Shown here in pieces: positions 17,991-27,294 of a DNA stretch of 64,000 bases. The first letter of the stretch is position 1. Each line of letters opens with the position of its first letter. A model generated the notes under the pieces. That model was not told where the DNA came from and made no database searches. It saw only the letters and a list, made by a program, of their open reading frames with translations. Origin of the DNA: Dyadobacter luteus (GTDB lineage: Bacteria > Bacteroidota > Bacteroidia > Cytophagales > Spirosomataceae); assembly GCF_003383615.1 (NCBI RefSeq), contig NZ_QNUL01000015.1:62001-126000 (forward strand), written 5' to 3'. The position numbers and the translations under genes were made by a program.

Positions 17991-18782
17991 TTATTGCTGC
18001 GATTCCAACCAGTTATGAATGTAGGCCGCCACTTCTTCCCAACCCGGCTCTCCACATATATAATGAGAACGGTTGTCAAACTCACGAAAAAATGAACCGC
18101 CACTTATATCATCCGTGTAAGCCTTGCTGTTTTTTTCCACCAGTTCGGTAGGTACGATCAGGTCTTCTTCTGCACCTATAAAAAGCAATGGCGAATGCGG
18201 AACATCCAAATCGACCTGTCCGGCAGAACCCAGGCATCCGCGTAAGACATTCCGGCTATCATGCGTTGCGGTTTCGTCATAAGCACGCCGTGCAGCCGCT
18301 TCATCCAGTGTGTTGCAAAACCCTTCGTGGAAACTTTCGGGTGTCTGCTTAAATGGCTCATCTCCTTTAAACGGATTCGTAATAGCGGCAACATTTTTGA
18401 AAAATGGCCAGTCGAGCGTCATCATCATATTCGGAGCCACGGAGCAAATCGGTACACCTACGCTCACCAGATTTCTGTTTACGAAGATCTGCGTTAGCAA
18501 TCCGCCAACGGAGTGCCCTATTACAATCGGTTTGTCTTTTACCTCAACCTCCCCGCCACCTGCGCTGATCACAACCTGCTCGATAGCGCTGATCACATCT
18601 TCGAGCATCAGGTCACCCAAAGTTGCGGGAGGGTTCGCCCTCAATGTTGCCGGATCGCCCTCATGATCGGGCCATGACGGTGCTATACAGTTGTAGCCTC
18701 TTTCGTTAAAATACGCTACCCATTTGTCCCAGCTGCGCGAATTCTGAAACATTCCATGGATAAAAACAATCGTCTTTTTCAT
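17991..18782 (-). CDS. Alpha/beta hydrolase
   Basis: ATG at 18780-18782 gives 263 residues starting MKKTIVFIHGMFQNSRSW, the usual oxyanion-hole strand. The nucleophile elbow is GHSVGG, the acid probably lies in GAEEDLIVPTEL, and the catalytic His in NRSHYICGEPGW. There is no signal peptide, so it is cytoplasmic. This type covers esterases, lipases and haloperoxidase-like enzymes; the substrate cannot be inferred. It is convergent with the WG-repeat-like gene and divergent from the YdeI-like gene. Confidence 0.85.
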   Translation of the reverse strand: MKKTIVFIHGMFQNSRSWDKWVAYFNERGYNCIAPSWPDHEGDPATLRANPPATLGDLMLEDVISAIEQVVISAGGGEVEVKDKPIVIGHSVGGLLTQIFVNRNLVSVGVPICSVAPNMMMTLDWPFFKNVAAITNPFKGDEPFKQTPESFHEGFCNTLDEAAARRAYDETATHDSRNVLRGCLGSAGQVDLDVPHSPLLFIGAEEDLIVPTELVEKNSKAYTDDISGGSFFREFDNRSHYICGEPGWEEVAAYIHNWLESQQ

Positions 18783-18817
18783 AACATTGGTTTTTAGTTT
18801 TGACAATCAGTTTTTGA

Positions 18818-18825
18818 TAAATTTG
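18818..18825 (+). promoter_or_regulatory. Candidate -7 element (TAAATTTG) for the YdeI-like gene
   Basis: Matches TAnnTTTG on the plus strand, about 95 bases before the start codon at 18920. A TTG at 18800-18802 is nearer than the usual 19-base spacing, so support is modest. Confidence 0.35.
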
Positions 18826-18919
18826 AGTCGATTATATAAAAACCAAGCCAATATTTGGGGTTATAGCTCTGAGTTGTGGTTTACTTCTTTACCCTGATTA
18901 TCATATTTTCGATCCTGTT

Positions 18920-19414
18920 ATGAATGCGCCGGATAAACCATTAGTCGATAAATTATACATGCTCGAAAAACAGGCAGGCAAAGGTGGCTGGACGTACGTA
19001 GTCATTTCTGAAATCGCTCCGGATAAACATAAGTATTTCGGTTTGGTAAGAGTACGTGGTACGATTGATGACTATGAAATCAAATCTTACAACCTGATGC
19101 AGATGGGAAATGGCAAGCTATTTCTCCCGGTGAAAGCGGAGATCCGTAAAAAGATCGGGAAAGCAGAAGGTGATCAGGTACATATTACGCTTTACGCGGA
19201 TGACCTTCCGATGGATATTCCCGAAGAGCTGAAACTTTGCCTGGCCGACGAACCGGAAGCTTACAAAAACTTCATGTCGTACAGCGAAGCCATTCAGCGC
19301 CAGTTTATCGAATGGATTTACAATGCAAAACAGGAGGAAACCAAAATTGAACGTCTTGCCAAAACTGTGAATATGGCTTTGCTCGGACAGACACTTCACA
19401 AGGCTAAACCGTGA
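18920..19414 (+). CDS. YdeI/OmpD-associated family protein (DUF1905-type N-terminus)
   Basis: A 164-residue cytoplasmic protein. The N-terminal ~95 residues form the DUF1905-like beta barrel (GKGGWTYVVISE; FGLVRVRGTIDDYEIK; KADEVRKKIGK-type region at KAEIRKKIGKAEGD). The C-terminal helical part (MSYSEAIQRQFIEWIYNAKQEETKIERLAKTV) is the YdeI/OmpD-associated motif typical of the family. The molecular function is unknown; it has been linked to bacteriocin or peptide protection in related proteins. It stands alone upstream of the cation transporter gene with a 98-bp gap. Confidence 0.82.
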   Translation: MNAPDKPLVDKLYMLEKQAGKGGWTYVVISEIAPDKHKYFGLVRVRGTIDDYEIKSYNLMQMGNGKLFLPVKAEIRKKIGKAEGDQVHITLYADDLPMDIPEELKLCLADEPEAYKNFMSYSEAIQRQFIEWIYNAKQEETKIERLAKTVNMALLGQTLHKAKP

Positions 19415-19512
19415 TCATGATTTCGAATTCAGCCCTGAAAACTTAATATTAGAATCGGTATACATTCCGTTAGCTTTGTACTGCCGGATATCCGGAACAG
19501 GGCAACATCATC

Positions 19513-20436
19513 ATGAAACTGAATGCAAGATACAGAAGGCTGGAAGAGCGTAAGCTTATCAAGATTTCTATGTCTATTGGTTCCGTTCTTACAATTTGGG
19601 CGATTATCACAGGTATTCTCGGAGATTCCAAATCGATCATTTTTGATGCGCTCTTCTCCATGGTCGGTATCAGTTTGTCGGGAGTTTCACTGTTTGTAAG
19701 CAATTTTATCCGCAAACCTGACGACGAAAATCTGCCATTCGGCCGGTCTCAGTTCGAGCCTTTTGCCATCACAGTGCAATCATCAGTCATTATTTTTCTT
19801 TGCCTCTATTCATTGGCAACATCCATTATGGACATTACTGATGGTGGAAAAGTAGTGGAACTCGGCGTTGCTCTCCCCTATCTGATAACTTCAATTCTCG
19901 GGTGTTTCGGATTGTGGTTGTTCTTTAAAAACAAAGCAGCAAAACTGGAATCAGAATATGTGCGTATTGAATCTACGGAATGGCAGCTGGATGCACTGCT
20001 GAGTCTGGGTGTATTGATCGGTTTGTCGCTCGGGTATTTTCTCAAAGATACTTCTCTGGACTATATCACTCCCTACCTGGACCCAGGCATGGTTCTGATT
20101 ATCTCCATACTTTTCCTCCGGATTCCGGCTCAGACTTTCATCAAAAATATACGAGAATTGCTTCAGTTTGCTCCGGATGATGAAGTGGAAGAACGGATTC
20201 ATAACGCAGCCGAAAAAATGGTGCTTGATCAGGGATTTCTTGATTCGCTCGTCCGCGTGGCCAAAACGGGCAGCAGCTATACTGTAGAAATCGATTTTTT
20301 ACTTCCCATGTCCTTGTCTGCTATGGAAGTGGCGGAGCTAGACGTACTCCGCCAGGAATTGTATGATCAGATCAAAGGCAGTTTTCCGATGTGGCTGACG
20401 ATCTCCTTCACAACCGAACGGAAGTGGATGATATGA
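19513..20436 (+). CDS. Cation diffusion facilitator (CDF) transporter with an atypical metal site
   Basis: A 307-residue protein with about six membrane segments and a C-terminal cytoplasmic domain, the layout of CDF metal/proton antiporters. Aligned by eye with the E. coli transporter YiiP, the transport site DxxxD/HxxxD appears as Asp45-Ser49 (FDALFSMVG) and Glu156-Asp160 (TEWQLDAL), so two of four ligands are changed. The FGRSQFEPF segment replaces the usual HPFGHxRxE. It probably still moves a divalent cation out of the cytoplasm, but with altered selectivity. Its stop faces the SUMF1-like gene stop with 5 bp between them. Confidence 0.82.
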   Translation: MKLNARYRRLEERKLIKISMSIGSVLTIWAIITGILGDSKSIIFDALFSMVGISLSGVSLFVSNFIRKPDDENLPFGRSQFEPFAITVQSSVIIFLCLYSLATSIMDITDGGKVVELGVALPYLITSILGCFGLWLFFKNKAAKLESEYVRIESTEWQLDALLSLGVLIGLSLGYFLKDTSLDYITPYLDPGMVLIISILFLRIPAQTFIKNIRELLQFAPDDEVEERIHNAAEKMVLDQGFLDSLVRVAKTGSSYTVEIDFLLPMSLSAMEVAELDVLRQELYDQIKGSFPMWLTISFTTERKWMI

Positions 20437-20441
20437 TCCGG

Positions 20442-21185
20442 TTATTTTGAAATTTCCTCCACGATTCTGAAACCAATATAGTCAAACCGTGGCGTAGCAG
20501 CCACTTTTTCACGATGTTTATTAGTGCAAAATGTGCTTGTATTGTACCAGCTCCCGCCACGTACCATTCTGAAAAAGCTCGTCTGATTTCCTTTGGGATT
20601 CGTCACTTTCCTGCTTGTGTAACTTCCAAACCTATCCTGGCAAAACTCTGCAGCATTACCACTCATATCATAAAGTCCCAATGCATTCGGTTTTTTACTC
20701 CCTGCAGGATGTGTTTGATTCCCCGCATTTTTCACAAACCAGGCCACTTCCTCTATATCGTCAGAACCGCTAAAAACGGTACTATTGCCGCCGTTTGCTG
20801 CAAACTCCCATTCAGCTTCTGTAGGCAGCCGGTATATCTTTCCGTTTTGTTTTGAAAGCCACTCCATGTATTTGCCGACATCATTCCAACTGACATTTAC
20901 AATAGGGTGGTCTTCCTGCCAACCCCAGCCGGGAGGTGAAGGCATGGCTATCTTTAGAGCTTCGCAATAGACCCGCCACTGTGCAACGGTTGTTTCTGTG
21001 GCAGCGATCCGGAATGGACTGAGTACCACTTCGTGCCTGCCTGAGGTTGCATCCTGTAAGGAATCGCCCATCCAAAAACTACCACCGGCAACATCCACCA
21101 TGTTCGGATAGTGCTGGGCAAAACCCTGCTCAGTTACAAATAGCAAGAGAAATAAGCGGTATATAAAATTTCTCATTTTCTTCAT
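20442..21185 (-). CDS. Secreted SUMF1/formylglycine-generating-enzyme-fold protein
   Basis: A 247-residue protein with signal peptide (cleaved near GFAQ) and the full FGE-sulfatase/SUMF1 fold: FWMGDS, ATETTVAQWRVYCEA, HPIVNVSWNDV, YRLPTEAEWEFAA, NALGLYDMSGNAAEFCQDRF, VRGGSWYN and YIGFRIV. In true formylglycine-generating enzymes two cysteines bind copper after GGS; here the first position is Asn and only the second Cys is kept (GGSWYNTSTFC), so sulfatase activation is unlikely. It is the last gene of the SusC-SusD-peroxidase operon (24 bp after the peroxidase). The role may be ligand binding or an undefined oxidation. Confidence 0.85.
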   Translation of the reverse strand: MKKMRNFIYRLFLLLFVTEQGFAQHYPNMVDVAGGSFWMGDSLQDATSGRHEVVLSPFRIAATETTVAQWRVYCEALKIAMPSPPGWGWQEDHPIVNVSWNDVGKYMEWLSKQNGKIYRLPTEAEWEFAANGGNSTVFSGSDDIEEVAWFVKNAGNQTHPAGSKKPNALGLYDMSGNAAEFCQDRFGSYTSRKVTNPKGNQTSFFRMVRGGSWYNTSTFCTNKHREKVAATPRFDYIGFRIVEEISK

Positions 21186-21209
21186 TTTTTCAGATCAATA
21201 ACAAGCCTT

Positions 21210-22355
21210 TCATTTAGGCAATACCGGCGGGTCTGTATCATCCGGATTGGATGTGAGCGATTCCAGAAAAGCAATAATCGCGGATTGCTCGGCACCGGTA
21301 AGTCCAAGCGGTTTGATGTGTGGTGAGAGTTTGGGAAACATTGGATCTTTCAATTGCTCAACAGTAGGCGGCGTTATGTTGAAAGCTGCGTTGTAAAAAA
21401 CCATCATCGGTACCAAATGCGTAAACTGCCCGCGGTGAAACCATGGATGTGTACGCATGACATTACGCAAGCCAGGCGTCCGAAACTTGCCTACGTCTTC
21501 CGGATTTTTGGTAGTGTTATACAAGCCCAAATCCTGCTTTAGAGAATCACCATAAAAGGTTTGTCCCAAATTATGAAACTGTCCATCAGTCAATAGTGGG
21601 CCGTTATGACAGTTAATGCAACGCCCTTTGGTTCTGAATAAGTGCAAGCCAAATAATTCCTGGTCTGTGAGCCGGCTACTCATACCTGCCAGAAAAAAAT
21701 CGAAGGAAGTGTAGTTGCTGGATACCGTTTGCTGAAATATGGATAAAGCTTTCAGGATACGCATTTCGGTAATGCCGGCATCTCCGTAAGCCAGCGTAAA
21801 CAATGGTCTGTAACCTTTGATCTTTCTCAGTTTGCCTGGTATCTTTTTGATTTCCTGATGCATTTCCACATCAGCGCTTATGGGCAAACGCGCCTGTTCT
21901 TCCAAGGTTGCAGCCCGACCGTCCCAGAATAATTTCTTCTGAAACCATACATTCTCGATCGTTTGTGTACTTCGGATATTGCGCTGATGATCGTGCCCCA
22001 GAGCCAGCTTGCGCCCATCTGTCCAGAAAAGATCCGGATTATGACAACTGCTGCATGATATCTGGTTGGAGCCGGACAGACGCGGATCAAAAAACAACGT
22101 TCGCCCCAAATCAACCAGATATCTGACTGAATCCAGATCTACTCTCAATGGTGGCTCAGGCAAAATACCCAGTTCTCTGAACACAATTCCTGAGTCGATA
22201 TGCGGCGCAGGCCAGCGATCGGAAGAGCGTGAATAAACCTTTCTCAACGAATCCAGATACCGGTCTTCGGCAAAATAGGGCTTATCCGAAACAGTGGCAA
22301 CAAACATGGCAGCCACCGAAATAGCTGCCATTGTAAGAATGAATTTTGAAGTCAT
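21210..22355 (-). CDS. Di-haem cytochrome-c peroxidase / MauG-family protein
   Basis: A 381-residue protein with an N-terminal signal/anchor and two c-type haem sites, CSSCH (101-105) and CINCH (246-250). It also has the typical LGRTLFFDPRLSG, FWDGRAATLEEQA and FRTPGLRNV motifs. Family members reduce peroxide with electrons from small cytochromes, or (MauG, MbnH) oxidise protein residues. It should work in the periplasm. It overlaps neither neighbour but follows SusD by 7 bp and precedes the SUMF1-like gene by 24 bp, so the four are one transcription unit. Its presence in a SusCD operon is unusual for a glycan locus. Confidence 0.9.
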   Translation of the reverse strand: MTSKFILTMAAISVAAMFVATVSDKPYFAEDRYLDSLRKVYSRSSDRWPAPHIDSGIVFRELGILPEPPLRVDLDSVRYLVDLGRTLFFDPRLSGSNQISCSSCHNPDLFWTDGRKLALGHDHQRNIRSTQTIENVWFQKKLFWDGRAATLEEQARLPISADVEMHQEIKKIPGKLRKIKGYRPLFTLAYGDAGITEMRILKALSIFQQTVSSNYTSFDFFLAGMSSRLTDQELFGLHLFRTKGRCINCHNGPLLTDGQFHNLGQTFYGDSLKQDLGLYNTTKNPEDVGKFRTPGLRNVMRTHPWFHRGQFTHLVPMMVFYNAAFNITPPTVEQLKDPMFPKLSPHIKPLGLTGAEQSAIIAFLESLTSNPDDTDPPVLPK

Positions 22356-22362
22356 ACTACTA

Positions 22363-23754
22363 TCAATTGTAACCCGGATTCTGAATCAGCTTCGGATTGC
22401 TTTCCATATCGGCACGGGAAATAGGCAGTAAGGCTGCGTGTGATTTCCAGGTTGGCTTCTCAGCACCGAATACGGCATCTGCCCGACCAGTTCTTGTGAT
22501 ATCAAACCAGCGATGACCTTCTACAAACAACTCCGCACGTCTTTCTTTTTCTATTTGAAGAATCATTTGTGCCTGTGTCATCGTTTCAGGAAGATTGGGT
22601 AATTCGGCCCGTTTTCTCAATACATTGATATCTGCAACCGCTTCTTTCAGATTCCCCTTTTGAATATTTGCCTCTGCACGGATCAGATATTGTTCTCCCA
22701 ACCTGAGGATGATCGCATCCTCTGCCAGGCTTGCGTCAGCCGGCGTAGCCCGTTGTTTGTATTTATTGGAAAAAGTAAGCGTATCAGTACCGCTGATTCG
22801 GTAGCCAATCCATTTCTCTTTCCTCTTATCGCCCTTTTCGAAACTTCTGTACAAGGAAGTATAATTAGGATACGTAGGCAAACCCGTTTCCGATGGCACA
22901 ATCATTTGTGCGTAGGATGTTCGATCAATCAGTGAGGGATTACTGTTCTGGCTACTGATCTTCCAGATTGCTTCAGTGCTGGTTCTCAAAAATACTTTGT
23001 TCAGATCTGATTCCAGTTTTGCACTTCCGGCAAGTACTTCCGTCGCCTTTAGTATCGCCAGATCCCAGTTTCTTTCATACAGGTATACTCTTGCCAGCAA
23101 AGCGGATGCCGCCAGTTTATTCACCTTCGTTGTCGGCATAGCAACCGTTGCCAGTACTGTTTCGGCCTCCTGAATATCCTTAATCACCTGTGCCATCACT
23201 TCGGCTTTGGGAGTTCGGGGAGCTACGGAAGTTTCACTCATGGTTGTTGTCAGTATCAGAGGAACATCGCCGTAATAACCAGCGATGAGCATGTACATAT
23301 ATGCCCGGATAAATTTGGCCTCAGCAGTATAACGCTGCTTTAGAGCTTCACTTACCACTGTATTTTTTTCCAATCCATTGATGATGCTATTGGCCTGATA
23401 AATGATTTTGTAACCATTGGACCAGAACAAACCATAGGTAGCAATATTTGGATTGTAAGTATTATATCGAAGGTCATCAAAAACCGTTGCCGTTCTTGCA
23501 TAGATCTCGTCGGCAATCATCCCGCCATAAAAATGTGGGGCATAATGCCAGAAATTCCCTGAAATAAAAGCGCTGCTATATAGTCCCGTAACCGTCGCTT
23601 CCACGGTTTTAGGGTCTGCAAAAACCACATCTACAGTAAGATCCGAAGCAGGCGGATCTATCTCAATGAAACTTTCGCATGAAACCGTGAACGTAAGGCA
23701 AACCAGCGAAAGTGCTCCCTTACAAATTGTATTTTTAATATTTTGAAATAACAT
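22363..23754 (-). CDS. SusD/RagB-family outer-membrane nutrient-binding lipoprotein
   Basis: A 463-residue lipoprotein (signal ending TVSC, Cys26, then ESFIEIDPP, the usual SusD start). The SusD-like helical TPR region and C-terminal RagB/SusD domain are visible (AEAKFIRAYMYMLIAGYYGDVPLI; LGEQYLIRAEANIQKGNLKEAVADINVLRKRA; ERRAELFVEGHRWFDITRTG; LLPISRADMESNP). It forms the lid of the SusC channel encoded 12 bp upstream. Ligand class cannot be read from the sequence. Expression should follow the FecR/ECF-sigma pair. Confidence 0.93.
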   Translation of the reverse strand: MLFQNIKNTICKGALSLVCLTFTVSCESFIEIDPPASDLTVDVVFADPKTVEATVTGLYSSAFISGNFWHYAPHFYGGMIADEIYARTATVFDDLRYNTYNPNIATYGLFWSNGYKIIYQANSIINGLEKNTVVSEALKQRYTAEAKFIRAYMYMLIAGYYGDVPLILTTTMSETSVAPRTPKAEVMAQVIKDIQEAETVLATVAMPTTKVNKLAASALLARVYLYERNWDLAILKATEVLAGSAKLESDLNKVFLRTSTEAIWKISSQNSNPSLIDRTSYAQMIVPSETGLPTYPNYTSLYRSFEKGDKRKEKWIGYRISGTDTLTFSNKYKQRATPADASLAEDAIILRLGEQYLIRAEANIQKGNLKEAVADINVLRKRAELPNLPETMTQAQMILQIEKERRAELFVEGHRWFDITRTGRADAVFGAEKPTWKSHAALLPISRADMESNPKLIQNPGYN

Positions 23755-23766
23755 GATAGCCGATTT

Positions 23767-26700
23767 TTAAAGTGTCAGACGAATACCTGCAATGAAGGTT
23801 TTGCTTGGAGGTGTCAGCCTCGGTGTCTCGGGATCCAGACCATCGTAATTCGTGATCGTCAGCAGATTTTGCCCTTGTACATAAAACTTAATGTTCTCCA
23901 TCCGCAACGTATTCGACCATTTCGCAGGCAAATTGTACGACAACGACAGGTTTTTCAGACGGATGTACGAAGCATCACTAAAGGCTGCATCAGAGTAGGC
24001 ATATTGTCCGGTGTAATTCCTTCCTGCTTCTGTTGAGGTAGAATTCGTAAGTCTCGGACGGGTCGCGATTTGTCCCGGTGTAGTCCAGTAATCCTGAGCC
24101 AGTTCACGCTTCACGTTTTCTCTTCCTCCCACCGGAGTATAATACGACCACAGATAACCATAGTCGACAGGCTTGCGGGAAAACTGAAAGAAGACGTCCA
24201 GTTCCAAACCTTTGAATTTAAAATTGTTACCCAATCCTCCATAAAATTTGGGATCGTCACTTCCTATTGAGAAATAGTCATTTCCGGCATTAAATACTCC
24301 GTCGCCATTTTTGTCTTCTACCATCGCCAAGCCGTTGTCAGGGTTGATTCCTTTAAACTTATAGACTCTGAAAACATTCACAGACTGGCCGATTTCAAAC
24401 TTATTGGCATAGGTTGTAGAAGCTAATCCAGGGAATTCGAGAAGCGTATTTTTTAATGTTGTAAGGTTGAAACTGGTTGTCCATTTCAGTGCGCCGTGTG
24501 TGATGTTCTGAGATGTTATCTCAAACTCCCATCCTTTGTTTTCTACCAAAGCAGGCAGGTTATATTGGTAAGACGAAAATCCCGACTGGCTCGGAAGCGG
24601 ATAACTTACCAGTTGATTACTTGATCTGTTGCGGTACCACGAAACATTTACCCCCAGACGGTTTTTCAGAAATGCAGTTTCTAATCCGAATTCCATCTTT
24701 TTGTTCACTTCCCAGCTGTAATTCGGGTTAGCAACGCGACTTGGCACAATGCCTGTTACGCCCATATACGGAGAAATTCCAGTTGCTGAATACGTCTCCA
24801 GATAACGGTAATTCCCGATCTGATCATTACCCGTAGTTCCGTAACTCGCACGAAGTTTACCGAAAGTCATTACCGGAAGCAATTGTGCGATGAAAACCTC
24901 GTTCGAGAATATCCAGCCCGCTCCTACTGCCCAGAAGTTACCAAACCTGTTACCTTCACCAAATCGCGACGATCCATCCCTTCTTACCGTTCCGTTCAGG
25001 ATATACTTATCATCCCAGGTATAAGACAACCTTCCAAACACGGATTGATATTTATATTCTTCCCGGTTCGACCCTTTATCGGCTATCACTGCTGCCGCTG
25101 CAAAACTGCCCATCAATGCATCGCTCGGAAAGTTCCGACCTGTGAAATAGTCGAGCGTGGTAGTGGTGTGCTGATAAGTTGACCCCAGTAAGGCAGAAAA
25201 CAAGCTGCGGTTCATCCGCACAGTGTAATTCAGCTGAGGCTCCACGCTGATGGTACCCATTTGTGTGCTCGCCAAATAGGATTCATTGGTATAAGAAGAA
25301 CTGGAAAAAGGGTTGACATTATTCGAAAAAATCTTCTGCGTCTGGCGCACATTCATCCGCGTATAACCAATATCCGCTTTAGCCTCCAGGCCATTGAGTA
25401 GCTGATAGCGTAATGTAGTGTTTCCAATAAAATTATCCGTTTTGGTCTGTACATCCACGAATTTGTATGAAGATGGATTGGTAGAAGTTGAAAACCAAAA
25501 AGGTTTGGTTCCGGTGCTGTCGTACATCTGCAGGTTCGGGCTTGTCAGCAGATACGAAAATGGATTAAAACCAGTTGTTTTCAGATGATCCACCCCGTAC
25601 GTAAGTGTCGTGTTCAGGTTGAATTTCTTATTCGGAGATGTATGCTGAAGATTCAAATGCGCACTTCCGCGTTTATCAAAGTTATCTCCGATCAGCGTTG
25701 CACCTTCATTGCGGAAACTGGTTCCAAACAAAAACCTTGTATTTTCATTTCCTCCTGAGATGTTCAACTGTGCATTGTGAACAGGTGCTTTATTTCCCAT
25801 CAATTCCTTTTGCCAGTCTGTATGCTGATTAGGATTCCAGTCCACCAGATCCGGTGCATTCGTGGAATTAGGCGTAATACCATCTGCAGCAAAAGCAGCT
25901 CTTCTTAAATCGAGATATTCAGAAGTACTCAACACATTCAGCGTGCGCGTAGCTTTGGAAAAGCCCGTATAGAAATCAAGTTCCACCTTTGTCTTTCCGG
26001 CTTTCCCCTTTTTTGTCGTGATCAAAATAACTCCGTTTGCACCTCTCGAACCATATATAGCGGTAGCATCCGCATCTTTCAGGACTTCGATGCTTTCTAT
26101 ATCCGCCGGATTGATCGCACTCAAAGGGTTCATCCCGCCTCCAAAAGCAACAGGTCCCTGTGCTGCGGGAAAACGGTTCAATGCCGTATTTGTCACGGGC
26201 ACCCCATCAATCAGATAAAGTGGGTTTCTACCTGATTCAATCGTATTCGTACCTCTGATCTGCACATTCACAGCGGCGCCCGGTATACCAGAAGTATTAT
26301 TGATAAAAACACCTGCCATTCTTCCCTGCAATGCAGCGAGCGGATTCCCTAGTGGTTGTCTTTCAATGGTTTCGGCTGTGACCTTACTGATATTTCCGGT
26401 ACTCATCGCCCTGGTAGTCTCGAAATAACCGGTAGATACTACCACTTCTCTCAGTACTGTAATATCTCTGTTCAGCCTGATCACCAATTCGAATTGCAAC
26501 GGAAGCGTTACCAATGTATCCACTGAACGGTAACCTATAAATGACACAACCAGGTTCGCACGATTTCCGGCTACAGAAATACTGAAATGACCGTTTTTAT
26601 TTGTAGTAGTACCGTTTTCTTCATTTTTAACCAAAACTGTTGCTCCCGGCAAAACTTCCCCGTTTTCAGCCGCGACCACCCTTCCCTGCAATACATATTG

Positions 26701-27162
26701 TACCGCATTTTCTGATGTATTTACCAGATGAGCTCCTTCCTTTACTTTTTCGAAAAGAATGATACTTCTATTAATCTGCCGGAAGTCAAGATCTGTGTCA
26801 GCCAACAACTCCTTCAAAGTTTGATGTACGGATCTCATTTCCCTGTTGAGCGTTACTGACCTGTATTGTCCCACTTTTTCAGACGGATAGGCCAAACTAA
26901 AACCAGAAGCATTCTCCAGTTTTTTCAATGCAGTTTTGAGCGAACTGCTTTTTAACTCCATGGATATAGCGGTCTCTTTGATACTTTGAGCTGCCGTTGC
27001 TGCTGCGAACAAGGTTTGGCTCGTTACCAAAACAATTGCACACCAGTAAAAAGTTAATTTCATAATCGACACCAGGTTGTAGCGTAATGAAAAGCGCAGG
27101 CGACTAGCCGACGAATGCCACATAAGGAGCAATCGCCTTGCATACGCATGGGATTTTTGCAT
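23767..27162 (-). CDS. SusC-family TonB-dependent transporter with N-terminal STN signalling domain
   Basis: A 1131-residue transporter. After a long signal region (true start may be internal Met34, MKLTFYWCAIVL) comes an STN domain (~65-125, LKTALKKLENASGFSLAYPSEKVG), a CarboxypepD-regulatory-like domain (VLQGRVVAAENGEVLPGATVLVK), the plug with IRGTNTIESGRNPLYLIDGVPV and IESIEVLKDADATAIYGSRGANGVILITTK, and the 22-strand barrel ending FIAGIRLTL. The STN domain contacts FecR, encoded 132 bp upstream, so substrate binding can signal to the ECF sigma. It pairs with SusD (12 bp). The partner enzymes (peroxidase, SUMF1) suggest a non-standard substrate. Confidence 0.93.
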   Translation of the reverse strand: MQKSHAYARRLLLMWHSSASRLRFSLRYNLVSIMKLTFYWCAIVLVTSQTLFAAATAAQSIKETAISMELKSSSLKTALKKLENASGFSLAYPSEKVGQYRSVTLNREMRSVHQTLKELLADTDLDFRQINRSIILFEKVKEGAHLVNTSENAVQYVLQGRVVAAENGEVLPGATVLVKNEENGTTTNKNGHFSISVAGNRANLVVSFIGYRSVDTLVTLPLQFELVIRLNRDITVLREVVVSTGYFETTRAMSTGNISKVTAETIERQPLGNPLAALQGRMAGVFINNTSGIPGAAVNVQIRGTNTIESGRNPLYLIDGVPVTNTALNRFPAAQGPVAFGGGMNPLSAINPADIESIEVLKDADATAIYGSRGANGVILITTKKGKAGKTKVELDFYTGFSKATRTLNVLSTSEYLDLRRAAFAADGITPNSTNAPDLVDWNPNQHTDWQKELMGNKAPVHNAQLNISGGNENTRFLFGTSFRNEGATLIGDNFDKRGSAHLNLQHTSPNKKFNLNTTLTYGVDHLKTTGFNPFSYLLTSPNLQMYDSTGTKPFWFSTSTNPSSYKFVDVQTKTDNFIGNTTLRYQLLNGLEAKADIGYTRMNVRQTQKIFSNNVNPFSSSSYTNESYLASTQMGTISVEPQLNYTVRMNRSLFSALLGSTYQHTTTTLDYFTGRNFPSDALMGSFAAAAVIADKGSNREEYKYQSVFGRLSYTWDDKYILNGTVRRDGSSRFGEGNRFGNFWAVGAGWIFSNEVFIAQLLPVMTFGKLRASYGTTGNDQIGNYRYLETYSATGISPYMGVTGIVPSRVANPNYSWEVNKKMEFGLETAFLKNRLGVNVSWYRNRSSNQLVSYPLPSQSGFSSYQYNLPALVENKGWEFEITSQNITHGALKWTTSFNLTTLKNTLLEFPGLASTTYANKFEIGQSVNVFRVYKFKGINPDNGLAMVEDKNGDGVFNAGNDYFSIGSDDPKFYGGLGNNFKFKGLELDVFFQFSRKPVDYGYLWSYYTPVGGRENVKRELAQDYWTTPGQIATRPRLTNSTSTEAGRNYTGQYAYSDAAFSDASYIRLKNLSLSYNLPAKWSNTLRMENIKFYVQGQNLLTITNYDGLDPETPRLTPPSKTFIAGIRLTL

Positions 27163-27205
27163 ACTTTGTAAAAGTTAGTAGAATTGAGAGATTTTATTTA
27201 GCTCG

Positions 27206-27235
27206 AACCCTTCAATGCTTGCCGGCGGAAGGGTT
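27206..27235 (-). other. Hairpin in the fecR-susC intergenic leader
   Basis: Arms 27206-27213 and 27228-27235 (AACCCTTC/GAAGGGTT) with a 14-base loop in the 132-bp gap before susC. Read in the susC direction no T-run follows, so it may tune mRNA processing or fecR/susC ratio rather than end transcription. Confidence 0.4.
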
Positions 27236-27294
27236 TGTTTTTATTTGGGTTTATTTGTAATTCGCATTATCGTATTTCATTAGGCATCTGTCAT

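Noticed and set aside
27206-27240. Plus-strand terminator (hairpin followed by TGTTTTTATTT)
   Set aside because: No plus-strand gene lies upstream that would need it; kept only as a leader hairpin of susC.
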